Source: Streptomyces sp. NBC_01351 (lineage in GTDB: Bacteria > Actinomycetota > Actinomycetes > Streptomycetales > Streptomycetaceae). Taken from it: a stretch of 64,000 bases of DNA. Shown here piece after piece: positions 28,380-37,982 of this stretch; position 1 is the stretch's first letter, and each line of letters opens with the position of its first letter. Below the pieces are notes generated by a model that did not search any database, had not been told where the DNA came from, and worked only from the letters and a program-made list of their open reading frames with translations. The stretch lies in the NCBI RefSeq assembly GCF_036237315.1, contig NZ_CP108356.1, positions 3,530,501 to 3,594,500 on the forward strand, given 5' to 3'. The translations under genes and the position numbers were made by a program.

Positions 28380-29642
28380 ATGGACAGCGAGATCCAGCTG
28401 ATCAGTGACGGCGATGGCCTGGCCGTCATCGGGCCTCCGACGGCTGTCGAACGCTTCCTCGTCTCCGAGGGCCTGCCGTCGAAGGACCTTGGGCTGCAAC
28501 GGCTCGGGCCCGCCCTCGGTGCCGCGGCCGAAGCCGCACAGGCTGCTTCCGACATCGCCGCCAACTCCGGTCGCTGGGTGAAGCTGACCAAGGAGTCGGC
28601 GCACCTCGTCAACAAGCACGGGCTGAGGACGAGCTCGAAGACGGGCCTCAGCTCAGGCGTGCTGAAGGGGAACAAGGGCCAGATCAAGGGATTCGTCGAA
28701 TTCGTGAAGGGGCCCGCATCGCTTCCGCCCAACCCGGCCCTCCTGGCCGGTGCCGCGGGGATGATGGCGCAGCTCGCGATGCAACAGGCCATGGAGGAGA
28801 TCACCGACTATCTCGCCACGATCGTCGAGAAGCTCGACGACGTGCTCCGCGCCCAGAAGGACGCCGTGCTCGCGGACATGATCGGAGTGGACTTCGTCAT
28901 CGAGGACGCCATGACCGTCCGAGAGCACGTGGGCCGGGTCTCCGAGGTCACCTGGTCGAAGGTCCAGGCCACGTCGATGACCATCGCGCGGACCCAGGCG
29001 TACGCGCTGCGCCAACTCGACGCCCTCGCGGAGAAGGTGGAGCACGAGGCCAAGATCGGCGATCTCGCCAAGACGTCCAAGGAAGCCGAGTCCAAGGTCC
29101 AGGAGTGGCTCACCGTCCTGGCCTGTTGTACCCGGCTGCAGGACGGGATCGCGGTGCTGGAACTCGACCGCGTACTGGACGCCTCCCCGGACGAGCTCGA
29201 CCGGCATCGCCTCGCCCTGAGGACCGCCCGGCAGAACCGGCTGGAACGCCTCTCACGGTGCACCGAGCACCTCATGGCCCGCATGAACGCGGCCGCCGGC
29301 ACGGCCAACACCAAAGTCCTGCTGCACCCGACCGCGGCCCGGAGCGTGGTGCATTCGAGCAACCACGTCGCGACCGCCGTCGTCGACTTCCAGGCGCGGC
29401 TCGGCATCGAGCGCGGTCGACAGTCGCTGGAGGCGAGACGTTGGGTGGACGCGGCCGCGGAGGCGAGGGACAAGGTGCTCGAAACAGGAGCAGAGGGCGT
29501 CGGTGTCGCCAGGCGCGTCGGTAACGAGACCCTCCACCGGGCCAGATCGGTGACGGACAGGCTTTCCACCGGGATGGCCGAGCGAGCGCTCCGTCGACGC
29601 GGAGACGAAGAAAAGACCGACCGGTCAGCCGGGACCCCCTAA
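28380..29642 (+). CDS. Conserved all-helical protein of unknown function
   Basis: 420 residues, AGGAG 7 nt before ATG. It starts with a small beta segment (IQLISDGDGLAVIGPPTAVERFL), then a long helical region with an Ala-rich hydrophobic patch (PALLAGAAGMMAQLAMQQAME) and coiled-coil-like stretches (EITDYLATIVEKLDDVLRAQ, LDALAEKVEHEAKIGDLAKT). A glycine/lysine loop, KGNKGQIKGFVEFVKG, precedes the hydrophobic patch. No enzyme motif is seen. Third-position GC is somewhat lower than in its neighbours. It could associate with the membrane in an apolipoprotein- or pore-like way, but that is inference. Its stop overlaps the convergent glutaminase stop by four bases. Confidence 0.75.
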   Translation: MDSEIQLISDGDGLAVIGPPTAVERFLVSEGLPSKDLGLQRLGPALGAAAEAAQAASDIAANSGRWVKLTKESAHLVNKHGLRTSSKTGLSSGVLKGNKGQIKGFVEFVKGPASLPPNPALLAGAAGMMAQLAMQQAMEEITDYLATIVEKLDDVLRAQKDAVLADMIGVDFVIEDAMTVREHVGRVSEVTWSKVQATSMTIARTQAYALRQLDALAEKVEHEAKIGDLAKTSKEAESKVQEWLTVLACCTRLQDGIAVLELDRVLDASPDELDRHRLALRTARQNRLERLSRCTEHLMARMNAAAGTANTKVLLHPTAARSVVHSSNHVATAVVDFQARLGIERGRQSLEARRWVDAAAEARDKVLETGAEGVGVARRVGNETLHRARSVTDRLSTGMAERALRRRGDEEKTDRSAGTP

Positions 29643-30550
29643 AACACCGACAACCCCGTCAACGTAGTGAACCGGTCCAAGGCCGCCACGCCCGCCACCG
29701 AGTTGCCCTGCGCGTCCAGGCCCGGGCTCCAGACCGTCAGCACGCACTGGCCCGGGACGACCGCGATGATGCCGCCGCCGACGCCGCTCTTGCCCGGCAG
29801 CCCGACCCGGTAGGCGAATTCGCCCGCCGCGTCGTACGTGCCGCAGGTCAGCATCACCGCGTTGATCTGCTTGGCCTCGCTGCGCGTGAGGAGGCGGGAG
29901 CCGTCCGCGCGGAGGCCGTGGCGGGCCAGGAAGAGGCCCGCGCGGGAGAGGTCGGCGCAGCTCATTTCGATCGAGCACTGCCAGAAGTAGTGCTCCAGGA
30001 GCGCCGGTACGGGGTTGTCGATGTTGCCGTACGAGGCCATGAAGTGGGCGACGGCCGCGTTGCGGTCTCCGTGTTCCTGCTCCGAGGCCGCCACCTCCGG
30101 GTCGAAGGCGAGGGCTTCGTTTCCGCTTTCGGTGCGGAGGAAGCCCAGCAGTTCGCTGCTCGCGTCGCCCGTGAGGGTCTGGAGGCGGTCGGTGACCACG
30201 AGTGCGCCCGCGTTGATGAACGGGTTGCGCGGGATGCCGTTCTCGTACTCCAGCTGCACGAGCGAGTTGAACGGGTTGCCGGAGGGCTCCCGGCCGACCC
30301 GCTCCCACAGGCTGTCGCCGCCCTCGGCGAGGGCCAGGGCGAGGGCGAAGACCTTGGTGATCGACTGGGTGGAGAACGCGACCTGCCAGTCCCCCACCCC
30401 GTACACGCTGCCGTCGAGGTCGGCGATCGCCATCCCGAAGCGGTTCCGGTCCACCGTCGCCAGGGCCGGGATGTATTCGGCGGGAGTGCCGCTGCCGATC
30501 AGCGGGGCGATGTCGGTCGCGATCCGCCCCAGCAGGGCGTCGTAGTCCAT
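29639..30550 (-). CDS. glsA: Glutaminase (beta-lactamase-fold, GlsA family)
   Basis: 303 residues, close to the usual ~305. The catalytic serine and lysine are in FSTQSITKVFALALA (Ser63, Lys66). Other family segments are NGIPRNPFINAGALVVTD, NAAVAHFMASYGNID and GLPGKSGVGGGIIAVVPG. It hydrolyses L-glutamine to glutamate and ammonia. The start at 30550 has only a weak ribosome site; it lies 23 bp after menG on the same strand, so it may depend on menG transcription. Confidence 0.95.
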   Translation of the reverse strand: MDYDALLGRIATDIAPLIGSGTPAEYIPALATVDRNRFGMAIADLDGSVYGVGDWQVAFSTQSITKVFALALALAEGGDSLWERVGREPSGNPFNSLVQLEYENGIPRNPFINAGALVVTDRLQTLTGDASSELLGFLRTESGNEALAFDPEVAASEQEHGDRNAAVAHFMASYGNIDNPVPALLEHYFWQCSIEMSCADLSRAGLFLARHGLRADGSRLLTRSEAKQINAVMLTCGTYDAAGEFAYRVGLPGKSGVGGGIIAVVPGQCVLTVWSPGLDAQGNSVAGVAALDRFTTLTGLSVF

Positions 30551-30573
30551 CAGCAGCAGTCCGTAACCAGTCC

Positions 30574-31266
30574 TCAGCCCTTGGTCCCCCGGTGCAGCGC
30601 CACAATGCCGCCACTCAGGTTGCGCCAGGCGACCTCGGACCAGCCGGCCTTCTGCAGGAGCCCGGCGAGCGCGGGCTGGTCGGGCCACTCGCGGATGGAC
30701 TCGGCGAGGTACACGTACGCGTCGGGGTTGGAGGACACCGCGCGGGCGACCGGCGGCAGGGCGCGCATCAGGTACTCGGTGTACACCGTGCGGAAGGGCG
30801 CCCAGGTGGGCTGGGAGAACTCGCAGATGACGACCCGGCCGCCGGGCTTGGTCACCCGGTACAGCTCGCGCAGGGCGGTGTCGGTGTCCTGGACGTTGCG
30901 CAGCCCGAAGGAGATCGTCACGGTGTCGAAGACGTCGTCCTTGAAGGGGAGGCGCGTCGCGTCGCCCGCCGTCAGCGGCAGCCACGGGTGCTTCTTCTTG
31001 CCCTCGCGGAGCATGCCGAGGGAGAAGTCGCAGGGGACGACGTACGCGCCGGTCGCGGCGAAGGGCAGCGAGGAGGTCGCGGTGCCCGCGGCCAGGTCGA
31101 GGACGAGGTGCCCGGGGCGCGCGGCGACCGCCTTGGCGACCTCCTTGCGCCACAGCCGGTCCTGGCCGAGGGAGAGCACGTCGTTGGTGAGGTCGTAGTT
31201 CGCCGCGACACCGTCGAACATGGAGGCGACTTCGTGCGGCTGCTTGTTCAGGGAAGCCCTTGTCAC
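30574..31266 (-). CDS. menG: Demethylmenaquinone methyltransferase
   Basis: 230 residues, UbiE/COQ5 family. Signature regions are [44 protein letters not shown] (SAM site), [23 protein letters not shown] and [14 protein letters not shown]. It adds the ring methyl group in the last step of menaquinone synthesis. GTG start with GAGGGG upstream. In a futalosine-pathway organism this enzyme acts after prenylation, so it links to mqnA/mqnC nearby. Confidence 0.96.
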   Translation of the reverse strand: MTRASLNKQPHEVASMFDGVAANYDLTNDVLSLGQDRLWRKEVAKAVAARPGHLVLDLAAGTATSSLPFAATGAYVVPCDFSLGMLREGKKKHPWLPLTAGDATRLPFKDDVFDTVTISFGLRNVQDTDTALRELYRVTKPGGRVVICEFSQPTWAPFRTVYTEYLMRALPPVARAVSSNPDAYVYLAESIREWPDQPALAGLLQKAGWSEVAWRNLSGGIVALHRGTKG

Positions 31267-31523
31267 TGGCGTACGCCCCTCGGTGTGCGATGCGGATCGG
31301 CGGCTGCCCGTCCATCCTCTCAGGCCACCCATCCTCTCAGGCCCCCCGGCCCCGCGCGGCGGGGGCTCCACGACAACGCACAACTGGCCCGGAGGACAGT
31401 TCCGCCGGGGCTCCGGGGCGCGTTGACTGGGGGTCGGTGCGGCCCGGCGACGGTCACCCAATGGATCATGGGCCTGACGAGCGGCCGGATCCGTGGCGGC
31501 CGCCACGAGCAAAGGGCTTCACG

Positions 31524-32441
31524 ATGCCGGCAGGCCATTCCACCGGTCGCTCCCACCGCAGTACCCGGGACAACCCGCGTGCCAAGCGGCGGGCGGAGCG
31601 CCGCAGGCGGCTGCGGCGTACGCTCCTCGGCTCCGCGGCGCTCGTCGCGGTGGCGGTGGGAGTGGCCGCGTACACGGCGGGCTCGCAGGACGAGGGCGCG
31701 CTCGCCGACGGCGGCCGGCAGACGGCCGGGTCCGACCAGAAGGGCGGGGAGTCCTCCGAGGCCGGGGATCCCTCCGCGCAGGGCGGCCGCCAGTCCGCCT
31801 CCCCCGCACAGCAGACGACCCCGCCCGCGTCCCCGTCGCCGAGCCCGCCCGCGCCGTCCCCCTCCGCCACCACCGCGCCCGCCCGGCCGGGGGTGTTCAC
31901 GGCCTCGGCCTCCTCGGGGAAGCCGCAGGGCAAGGGGCCCGCGCGCCGCTGGCGCGTGGAGGTCGAGGAGGGCAGTGGGGTGGACCCGGATGCCGCGGCC
32001 AAGGCCATCGAGGCGATCCTCGCGGACCCTCGCGGCTGGACCCGGGACCCGGCGTACGGTTTCCAGCTCGCCGGTCCCGGCCAGCCGGTGGACTTCACCG
32101 TGAAGATCGCGACGCCGACGACCACCGACCGGCTGTGCGAGGTGGTCACCCCCGAGCTGATCGGGGAGACCAACTGCCGGGCCGGCCACACCGTCGTGGT
32201 CAACCTCAAGCGTTGGCAGGAGGGGTCTCCGCAGTTCAGCGGCCCCGTAGAGGAGTACCGGGCGCTGATCGTCAACCACGAGGTGGGGCACGAGCTCGGC
32301 CGCGAGCACGAGACCTGCCCCGGCCCGGGCAAGCCCGCGCCCGCGATGATGCAGCAGATCAAGGGTCTGCTCGGCTGCAAGGCCAACGCCTGGCCGTACA
32401 ACGCGAGCGGAACTTATCTGTCGGGTCCGCGCGTCCCTTAA
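31524..32441 (+). CDS. Membrane-anchored DUF3152 protein, metzincin-like metalloprotease candidate
   Basis: 305 residues. A basic N-terminus (RAKRRAERRRRLRRTLLG) leads into one membrane helix (SAALVAVAVGVAAYTAG), a Ser/Pro/Gln-rich linker and a C-terminal DUF3152 domain (from about 140). That domain contains HEVGHELGREH (residues 252-262), an exact HExxHxxGxxH zinc-protease motif, followed by a Met pair (PAPAMMQQ) placed like a Met-turn, plus four cysteines. The protein therefore looks like an outward-facing zinc protease; the catalytic role is inferred from the motif. AAAGGG precedes ATG. Confidence 0.85.
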   Translation: MPAGHSTGRSHRSTRDNPRAKRRAERRRRLRRTLLGSAALVAVAVGVAAYTAGSQDEGALADGGRQTAGSDQKGGESSEAGDPSAQGGRQSASPAQQTTPPASPSPSPPAPSPSATTAPARPGVFTASASSGKPQGKGPARRWRVEVEEGSGVDPDAAAKAIEAILADPRGWTRDPAYGFQLAGPGQPVDFTVKIATPTTTDRLCEVVTPELIGETNCRAGHTVVVNLKRWQEGSPQFSGPVEEYRALIVNHEVGHELGREHETCPGPGKPAPAMMQQIKGLLGCKANAWPYNASGTYLSGPRVP

Positions 32442-32506
32442 CCGTGGAAACCTTGCGCGTCGTCAGCTTCAGCGTCCCCGGCTGGTTCCCCTCGTACGGT
32501 ACGCAC

Positions 32507-32851
32507 GTGCCGCAGGGGGCCCAGCTCACCGAGCAGGAATCGGCGGTCTTCGTCTGCCTGGCCACCGGCGCCTCCAACGCGGAGCTCGCCGATGAACTCC
32601 AACTCTCGGTCAGCACGGTGAAGTTCCACGTCGGGAACATACGGGCCAAGCTCGGCGGGATCAGCCGACTGCAGGCCTGCCTGCTCGCCGCGCTGGCGCG
32701 GGAGGGCGGCCGTGAGAACGCCGGGGACGTCCAGGCGGACCCCCAGGCGGACCCGCAGGCGGACCCGCAGGCGGACCCCCGCGACTACACCCATGCAGAC
32801 GCCGACGACCGGCCGCCCCTCAGCGACGACGGTGCAGCAGCCGGCCGCTGA
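32507..32851 (+). CDS. Orphan LuxR-type HTH regulator
   Basis: 114 residues (135 if GTG 32444 is used). The GerE/LuxR helix-turn-helix spans residues 6-65: LTEQESAVFVCLATGASNAE, LSVSTVKFHVGNIRAKLG. There is no receiver or sensor domain. GTG 32507 is preferred because TACGGT, a -10-like box, lies about 8 bp before it, which fits a leaderless start. The C-terminus is a variable tail encoded by a 12-bp tandem repeat. The 3' end overlaps the convergent gene by 32 bp. Confidence 0.75.
   Translation: MPQGAQLTEQESAVFVCLATGASNAELADELQLSVSTVKFHVGNIRAKLGGISRLQACLLAALAREGGRENAGDVQADPQADPQADPQADPRDYTHADADDRPPLSDDGAAAGR
32732..32779 (+). repeat. 12-bp tandem repeat, four copies, in regulator tail
   Basis: CAGGCGGACCCC/G repeats four times in phase with the codons, giving ADPQ-ADPQ-ADPQ-ADP. 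Copy number may vary between strains. Confidence 0.85.
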
Positions 32852-33518
32852 TGACCGTGGCCACACAGGTCGTCGCGCCGAGCTCCAGCAGCGCGGCCTC
32901 GTCCGCCACCGCGAACACCGCGAAGCGGGCCGGGGCGCCGGTCTCCAGCACCCCGTAGAAGGCCTCCCCGGCGGTCTCCCGCCCCGCCAGGGGATCCAGG
33001 GACGGGGCAGTGCGTGGAGCAGCGCCCGCGGAAGCACCTGGAGAAGTGCCCGGAGCAGTGCCCTCAACGGCCGCCACCGCCGGCAGGACCGTGAGCCCCG
33101 AGCGGACCACCGCCGTGCGCACCGCCGGAACCGTGAAGCGGCCGGTGACCGCCACGACCCCGCGCGCGAGGAGCTTCTGGGTGCCGCGCCGGGCGCTGTT
33201 GCCCCAGCGCGCCTCGGTCATCTTCAGCTCTTCCAGCGCCGCCTCCCCGCTGATGGGGTCGGCGCCGAGCTCCGTGACCTCGTACGGGTCGTCCGGGTAG
33301 TACGTGCGCTCCAGCAGCTCGTCGGCGCCCCGCACCAGCAGCCCGGGGGTGAGCAGCCCGGGCCAGCGGCGGGCGCGCGCGTGCGGGTGGCGCTCGGCGA
33401 GTTCCGCGAAGGGGCCGAGCGCGGCGATCCGGTCGCCCTCGACCAGGACCGCGCCGTCGGGCAGCGGCGCGGATCCCGGTCCCGGGACGAGGAGTTCGGC
33501 GGAGTGGAGCGTACGCAT
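32820..33518 (-). CDS. Imidazolonepropionase-like domain protein lacking the amidohydrolase barrel
   Basis: 232 residues. The N-terminal ~55 residues match the beta-sandwich of amidohydrolases (LHSAELLVPGPGSAPLPDGA, VLVEGDRIAALGPFAELAER, WPGLLTPGLLVRGADELLE). The C-terminal part closes with another beta-sandwich piece (GAPARFAVFAVADEAALLE, GATTCVATVISGRLLHRRR). The HxH, Lys and Asp metal ligands of the catalytic barrel are absent. The gene lies 13 bp after mqnC on the same strand, as I recall for other streptomycetes, suggesting a link to menaquinone synthesis. ATG at 33518. Confidence 0.7.
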   Translation of the reverse strand: MRTLHSAELLVPGPGSAPLPDGAVLVEGDRIAALGPFAELAERHPHARARRWPGLLTPGLLVRGADELLERTYYPDDPYEVTELGADPISGEAALEELKMTEARWGNSARRGTQKLLARGVVAVTGRFTVPAVRTAVVRSGLTVLPAVAAVEGTAPGTSPGASAGAAPRTAPSLDPLAGRETAGEAFYGVLETGAPARFAVFAVADEAALLELGATTCVATVISGRLLHRRR

Positions 33519-33531
33519 CAGTTCGCACGCA

Positions 33532-34731
33532 TCAGTTCGTCGAGATGAGCTTCAGCTCGGGGTGGGCCGTGCCGCCCTCGATGGCGGTGGAGGAGATGTG
33601 CGAGACGACGCGGTCGTCGACCGGGTCGTTCGCCGGGTCGTCGTGCACCAGCAGGTGCTCGTACGTCGTGGCGCGCTGCGCCGGGGTGCGGCCCGCCTTG
33701 CGGATCAGGTCGATGATCTCCATGCGGTTGGAGCGGTGCTTGGCACCGGCCGAGGAGACGACGTTCTCCTCCAGCATGATCGAGCCGAGGTCGTCCGCGC
33801 CGTAGTGCAGGGAGAGCTGGCCCGCCTCCTTGCCGACGGTCAGCCAGGAGCCCTGGATGTGCGCGATGTTGTCGAGGAACAGACGCGCGATCGCGATCAT
33901 GCGCAGGTACTCGAAGATCGTCGCCTGCGTGCGGCCCTTGAGGTGGTTGTTCTCGGGCTGGTACGTGTACGGGATGAAGGCGCGGAAGCCGCCGGTGCGG
34001 TCCTGCGTGTCCCGGATCATCGCGATGTGCTCGATGCGCTCGGCGTTGGTCTCGCCGGTGCCCATCAGCATGGTGGAGGTGGACTCCACACCCAGCTCGT
34101 GGGCGATCTCCATGATCTCCAGCCAGCGCTCGCCGGACTCCTTGAGCGGGGCGATCGCCTTGCGCGGCCGCTCCGGCAGGAGTTCGGCGCCGGCGCCCGC
34201 GAAGGAGTCGAGGCCGGCGGCGTGGATGCGCCGGATCGCCTCGTCCACCGTCACCTTGGAGATGCGGGCCATGTGCTCGACCTCGGAGGCGCCGAGGGAG
34301 TGGATGACCAGCTGCGGGTAGGCCTGCTTGATGGCGGAGAAGTGGTGCTCGTAGTACTCGACGCCGTAGTCCGGGTGGTGCCCGCCCTGGAACATGATCT
34401 GCGTGCCACCGAGCTCCACGGTCTCCGCGCAGCGGCGCAGGATGTCGTCGAGGTCGCGCGACCAGCCCTTCTTGGTGTCCTTGGGGGCCGCGTAGAAGGC
34501 GCAGAACTTGCACGCCGTGACGCACACGTTGGTGTAGTTGATGTTCCGCTCGATGATGTACGTCGCGATGTGCTCGGTACCGGCGTAGCGGCGGCGGCGC
34601 ACCGCGTCGGCCGCCTGGCCGAGTGCGTGCAGCGGCGCGTGGCGGTAGAGGTCGAGCGCCTCTTCCTTGGTGATCCGGCCCCCCGCGGCGGCACGGTCGA
34701 GGACAGACTGGAGAACGGCCTGGTCGGTCAC
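33532..34731 (-). CDS. mqnC: Cyclic dehypoxanthinyl futalosine synthase (radical SAM)
   Basis: 399 residues. The radical-SAM cluster motif C-x3-C-x2-C is CVTACKFC (Cys70, Cys74, Cys77), followed by GGTQIMFQGGHHPDYGVEYY and GAGAELLPERPRKAIAP, hallmarks of MqnC. It cyclises dehypoxanthine futalosine in the futalosine menaquinone pathway. GTG start with AAAGGTGA before it. Together with mqnA it shows that this organism does not use the classical Men route. Confidence 0.97.
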   Translation of the reverse strand: MTDQAVLQSVLDRAAAGGRITKEEALDLYRHAPLHALGQAADAVRRRRYAGTEHIATYIIERNINYTNVCVTACKFCAFYAAPKDTKKGWSRDLDDILRRCAETVELGGTQIMFQGGHHPDYGVEYYEHHFSAIKQAYPQLVIHSLGASEVEHMARISKVTVDEAIRRIHAAGLDSFAGAGAELLPERPRKAIAPLKESGERWLEIMEIAHELGVESTSTMLMGTGETNAERIEHIAMIRDTQDRTGGFRAFIPYTYQPENNHLKGRTQATIFEYLRMIAIARLFLDNIAHIQGSWLTVGKEAGQLSLHYGADDLGSIMLEENVVSSAGAKHRSNRMEIIDLIRKAGRTPAQRATTYEHLLVHDDPANDPVDDRVVSHISSTAIEGGTAHPELKLISTN

Positions 34732-34823
34732 CGGTACGTCACCTTTCGGCGGTGTGTCTGTGTCTGGGTCCGGACCGATCCAGCCTACGCCAGGGGTCCG
34801 CGGCGGCTGGGCCGAGGGGCACG

Positions 34824-36530
34824 TCAGGGGCTGCGGGTCAGATCGCCCTCGGGGTTTCCGGCCGGGACGTCACCCGACTTGTAGTGCAGGGTCCCGTTGG
34901 CGTTCAGGGTGAAGCCTTCGTTGGCGGAGCCGTTGGAGCAGATGCCGGGGGCCGGGTTGGGGCCGCCGGAGGTGTCGAGGACGAGCGAGCGGTCGGTGGC
35001 GGAGGCGAGCTTCCAGTCGCCGCTGCAGTCCGTGCCGAAGACGGGCAGGATCGACTTGTCCCGGCCGACGACCTCGCCGACCTTGCCGGCCTTGATGGTG
35101 ATCTCGAACTCGCTGGAGACCCCCATGCGGGCGGTGGTGACGGTGCCCTTCCAGGTGCCGATGAGCTCCTTCGGGACGTCGGTACGGGTCCCGCCGGCCC
35201 CGCTCGCGCTCGGCGTGGCCGTTGGGGGCGTCGCCGCCGGGGCCGGGGTGGAGGAGGAGCCGCCGTCCGCGAGGTCCCGCTCCTTGTCCCGCTGCCCGGG
35301 CAGCAGCTCCATCCCGTACAGCCCGCCGGACAGCACGGCGAGTACGGCGGCCGCGGCGAGTACGAGGGTGCAGCTGAAGCGGCGCCCGGCAGCGGTGACA
35401 CTGACCTGCCGCCCGGAGTCGGGCGCGGTTCGCGGCTGCGGCACGGCGCCTGCGCCCGGGCCCGAGCCCGAGCCCGAGCCGCCTCCGGCGGTCCCCGCGC
35501 CCCCGGTGGGCGGCGTGCCGTACGGGCCTCCGCCGGTCGCGTACGAGGGGTCGGGCGGCCCGAAGCCCTGCGCGCCCGGGTACGAGGGGGTCGTGAACGG
35601 GACCGGGCCCGACGGGACTTCCTGGGCGGGGGCGGCCTCCAGGTCGAGCAGGGCCACCGCCGCCCGGCTGGCCTGTTCCACGAGCGGCGCCGGGAGCCAG
35701 CCCGGGGCGCCCAGGGCGGGGGCCAGGGCCGACGCGAGGGCCTCGGGGGTCGGGCGGTCGGTGGGGGCCTTGGCCAGGCAGGCGCCGATCAGCTCGCGCA
35801 GCTCGCCGGGCGGGAGGGCGTCCAGCTCGGGCGGCTCGTGGACCACCTTGTAGAGGAGGGTCGCCGAGTTGTCCCCGGTGAACGGCGGCAGCCCGGTCGC
35901 GGCGAAGGCCAGTACCGCGCCGAGGGAGAACACGTCGGCCGCCCCGGTGACGCCCTTGCCGAGGATCTGCTCGGGCGACATGTAGCCGGGAGAGCCGACG
36001 GAGACCCCGGTGGAGGTGAGCGAGGCGGTGCCGTCGGTGGCCCGCGCGATCCCGAAGTCGATCAGCCGCGGCCCGTCGAGGGTGAGCATCACGTTCGACG
36101 GCTTCACGTCCCGGTGGACCAGCCCCAGCCCGTGTACGGCCACCAATGCGCGCGCCAGACCGGCCCCGATGGCCCGTACCGAGGCCTCCGGCAGGGGCCC
36201 GTGCGCGGCCAGCGCCCGGTCGAGGGAGGGACCCGCCACGTATCCGGTGGCCACCCAGGGCACGGGAGCCTCCGGGTCCGCGTCCAGCACGGGCGCGGTC
36301 CACTCGCCGCCCACCCGGCGGGCCGCCTCCACCTCGCGGCGGAAGCGGGCGCGGAACTCCTCGTCGGCGGCGAAGTGCGGGTGCACGATCTTGACGGCCA
36401 CGGTCCGGCCGCCCGCGCTCCGCCCCAGGTAGACCCGGCCCATACCGCCCGCGCCGAGCCGGCCGAGCAGCCGGTACGCGCCGATGGTCCGTGGTTCGCC
36501 CGCTTCGAGCGGCTGCATCGCGTCCCCCAT
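34824..36530 (-). CDS. Membrane Ser/Thr protein kinase with novel-looking sensor domain
   Basis: 568 residues. The kinase domain spans about 18-275: Gly loop GRLGAGGMGRVYLG, Lys47 in VAVKIVHP, HRDVKPSNV with catalytic Asp141, and DFGIARA (158). A Pro/Gly-rich linker follows, then a membrane helix at about 386-408 and an extracytoplasmic domain of ~130 residues that is not PASTA. It starts ELIGTWKGTVTTARMGVSSE and reads like a small beta-barrel, with two cysteines (TDCSGDW, PGICSNG). This outer part may bind a ligand and control the kinase. The start could be ATG 36530 or 36518. Confidence 0.93.
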   Translation of the reverse strand: MGDAMQPLEAGEPRTIGAYRLLGRLGAGGMGRVYLGRSAGGRTVAVKIVHPHFAADEEFRARFRREVEAARRVGGEWTAPVLDADPEAPVPWVATGYVAGPSLDRALAAHGPLPEASVRAIGAGLARALVAVHGLGLVHRDVKPSNVMLTLDGPRLIDFGIARATDGTASLTSTGVSVGSPGYMSPEQILGKGVTGAADVFSLGAVLAFAATGLPPFTGDNSATLLYKVVHEPPELDALPPGELRELIGACLAKAPTDRPTPEALASALAPALGAPGWLPAPLVEQASRAAVALLDLEAAPAQEVPSGPVPFTTPSYPGAQGFGPPDPSYATGGGPYGTPPTGGAGTAGGGSGSGSGPGAGAVPQPRTAPDSGRQVSVTAAGRRFSCTLVLAAAAVLAVLSGGLYGMELLPGQRDKERDLADGGSSSTPAPAATPPTATPSASGAGGTRTDVPKELIGTWKGTVTTARMGVSSEFEITIKAGKVGEVVGRDKSILPVFGTDCSGDWKLASATDRSLVLDTSGGPNPAPGICSNGSANEGFTLNANGTLHYKSGDVPAGNPEGDLTRSP

Positions 36531-36869
36531 CCCCCGGGAAGATCCTTGGCAGCACCTTAGGCGGTCCGGCGAGATCGTTTACGCCCTGATCGCGATCCCG
36601 GCCGGGCACGCGGGCCGCTTCCGGGCCCGGCGGCCGGGCCGGCGGGGGGCTGGCGGGCATCCTCGGGGGCTGGGTGACGCTCCTCGCGTCCCTGCTGACG
36701 GTCGCCGCCGCGTTCGGGCTGCTCATCGGCGTGGCCACGCCGGCGGAGACCACCCGGCCCTGACGGCCGGCCCCCGCACTGGAGCATTCCATTCCCTTTC
36801 TGCATTCCCCTGCCACGCGCACGGAATGCGGAAAGGAATGAAATCCCCGGAAACGGCCGGTAAAGACCG
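36531..36869. other. 339-bp gap with traces of a degenerate membrane peptide
   Basis: No intact gene is seen. On the plus strand 36605-36763 reads GGLAGILGGWVTLLASLLTV and AAFGLLIGVATPAETTRP, a convincing membrane helix and tail ending in TGA. The frame has no good start and is closed upstream by TGA at 36587, while the neighbouring frame reads EIVYALIAIPAGHAGRF. A frameshifted small membrane gene is possible. A hairpin lies at 36790-36840. Confidence 0.4.
36790..36840 (-). terminator. Hairpin downstream of mqnA
   Basis: CATTCCCTTTCTGCATTCC pairs with GGAATGCGGAAAGGAATG, with one bulge and one mismatch, around a 14-nt loop. It lies 30 bp after the mqnA stop. Confidence 0.6.
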
Positions 36870-37754
<885 letters not shown>

Positions 37755-37845
37755 CTAGCCCCCGCGTCTCCGTCAGCCTTGAAGCGGGTCTCAAACGTCC
37801 GGGTGACGTGATCTTTCCCTCTGGTCTCGGCCGCAGGGTGCGTGC

Positions 37846-37851
37846 TAGGCT
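37846..37851 (+). promoter_or_regulatory. Possible -10 box of the cold-shock gene
   Basis: TAGGCT, a frequent Streptomyces -10 hexamer, lies 131 bp before the csp start, leaving a long 5' leader as expected for cold-shock mRNAs. No clear -35 TTGAC is seen 17-18 bp upstream. Confidence 0.35.
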
Positions 37852-37982
37852 CGACGCAAGTTGCAGTTTGGTTTCCCTTGCAGTACGAGGCCTGCGGAGA
37901 ATGTGACCCGCAGGCTTTTGTAGTTTTCAGACTTCTTAGCAGGTTCTGGAGCAGGGCGACCCTTTGGCCCATAGGAGGGCTC

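Noticed and set aside
36557..36805. Minus-strand 82-codon frame in the kinase-mqnA gap
   Set aside because: Arg/Gly/Pro-rich shadow composition and no ribosome site.
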